From: Chloroflexota bacterium
GTDB taxonomy: Bacteria > Chloroflexota > Dehalococcoidia > GIF9 > AB-539-J10
NCBI GenBank assembly: GCA_020346965.1
Contig: CP070793.1
Span: 846,924-852,410 of the forward strand
Direction of reading: 5' to 3'
DNA: 5,487 nucleotides
This document shows positions 5,164 through 5,487 of this stretch, one piece after another (position 1 is the stretch's first letter; every line of letters starts with the position of its first letter). Made by a program: the position numbers and the translations under genes. A model generated the notes under the pieces. The model had not been told where the DNA came from. It did no database searches and saw only the letters and a program-made list of their open reading frames with translations.

Positions 5164-5487
5164 TCATGGCAGCATAGCTACACGACTATATACAGGTACT
5201 CCCAGCGAATCTGCTACTGGTTGGCACTTCGCCATAAGGCAATAGAAGAACCTCTCTTCTCGGGGCAGTTCTGATAAAGGCTCATAATGCCCCATGCCTT
5301 TAGCGAACGTAAGGTCTGCTGAATCGAATTCTTGTTGGAACTGTAGTGAAGCCAGAGAAAATACTACTCCTGGCGAGGCTATGCCCGTGCTCATAACCTT
5401 CCCGAATTTGTCTTGCAGATCAGACCTCATTACATCTTCCAGTGTCAAATCATCTTGAGCAGGCGATGGTTTATCCACTTGGACAAC
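5164..5487 (-). CDS. Unrecognised protein, C-terminal part (5' partial at the right edge)
   Basis: The minus-strand frame is open from the window edge to a TGA at 5166-5164, giving 107 or 108 visible residues. A GTG at 5478 could be a start, but no ribosome binding site is seen in the few bases before it and the frame stays open to the edge, so I treat the gene as continuing beyond the window. The visible part is soluble and mixed in character: an acidic opening (PAQDDLTLEDVMRSDLQDKFG), a small-residue segment (MSTGIASPGVVFSLASLQFQ), a possible acidic helix near LSELPREERFF, two cysteines (CLMAKC) and a compact end (LGVPVYSRVAMLP). There is no membrane segment or clear metal motif. I do not recognise the family. 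The uninterrupted frame and protein-like composition support a real gene. Confidence 0.55.
   Translation of the reverse strand, partial: VVQVDKPSPAQDDLTLEDVMRSDLQDKFGKVMSTGIASPGVVFSLASLQFQQEFDSADLTFAKGMGHYEPLSELPREERFFYCLMAKCQPVADSLGVPVYSRVAMLP

Noticed and set aside
1..5487. Mobile element, CRISPR array, toxin-antitoxin or defence system
   Set aside because: No transposase or integrase, no regularly spaced repeats, and no recognised effector pair was found on either strand; the tRNA shows no duplicated 3' end within the window that would suggest an integration site.

Overview
The window reads as a piece of a bacterial chromosome carrying mostly housekeeping genes, with roughly balanced base composition and frequent GTG and TTG starts. 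The mix (a PF04909-type amidohydrolase, a DAPG/phloretin-hydrolase-like protein, a ComF protein next to a long-form hibernation factor) fits an uncultured Chloroflexota such as a Dehalococcoidia member. This placement is an inference from gene content, not from a marker gene.

Left part, + strand (1-3025). The window opens inside an amidohydrolase whose N-terminus lies off the left edge. It overlaps by 11 bp a thpR-type RNA 2',3'-cyclic phosphodiesterase gene, whose GTG start is fixed by a ribosome binding site inside the amidohydrolase's last codons. After a gap of about 100 bp holding a plausible sigma70-type promoter comes a compact set: a 74-residue zinc-ribbon protein of unknown function, a ComF-type phosphoribosyltransferase-fold protein with eight zinc-ligand cysteines, and the long form of the ribosome hibernation promoting factor. 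Spacings within the set are 8 and 10 bp, so it is probably one transcript.

Middle part, - strand (3153-4236). A DAPG/phloretin-hydrolase-like gene converges on the hpf gene. Upstream of it on the same strand lies a complete tRNA-Ala(GGC) gene with the G3:U70 identity pair, an encoded CCA end and a good promoter (TTGAGT, 17 bp, TATACT).

Right part, - strand (4312-5487). A small VTT/DedA-like membrane protein is followed by a gene-free stretch of about 285 bp and then by the C-terminal part of an unrecognised protein that runs off the right edge.

No mobile element, CRISPR array, rRNA, toxin-antitoxin pair or defence locus was seen, and nothing here makes a convincing new system. The items most worth a second look are the DAPG-hydrolase-like enzyme of unknown substrate, the unknown zinc-ribbon protein coupled to comF and hpf, and the unidentified gene at the right edge.
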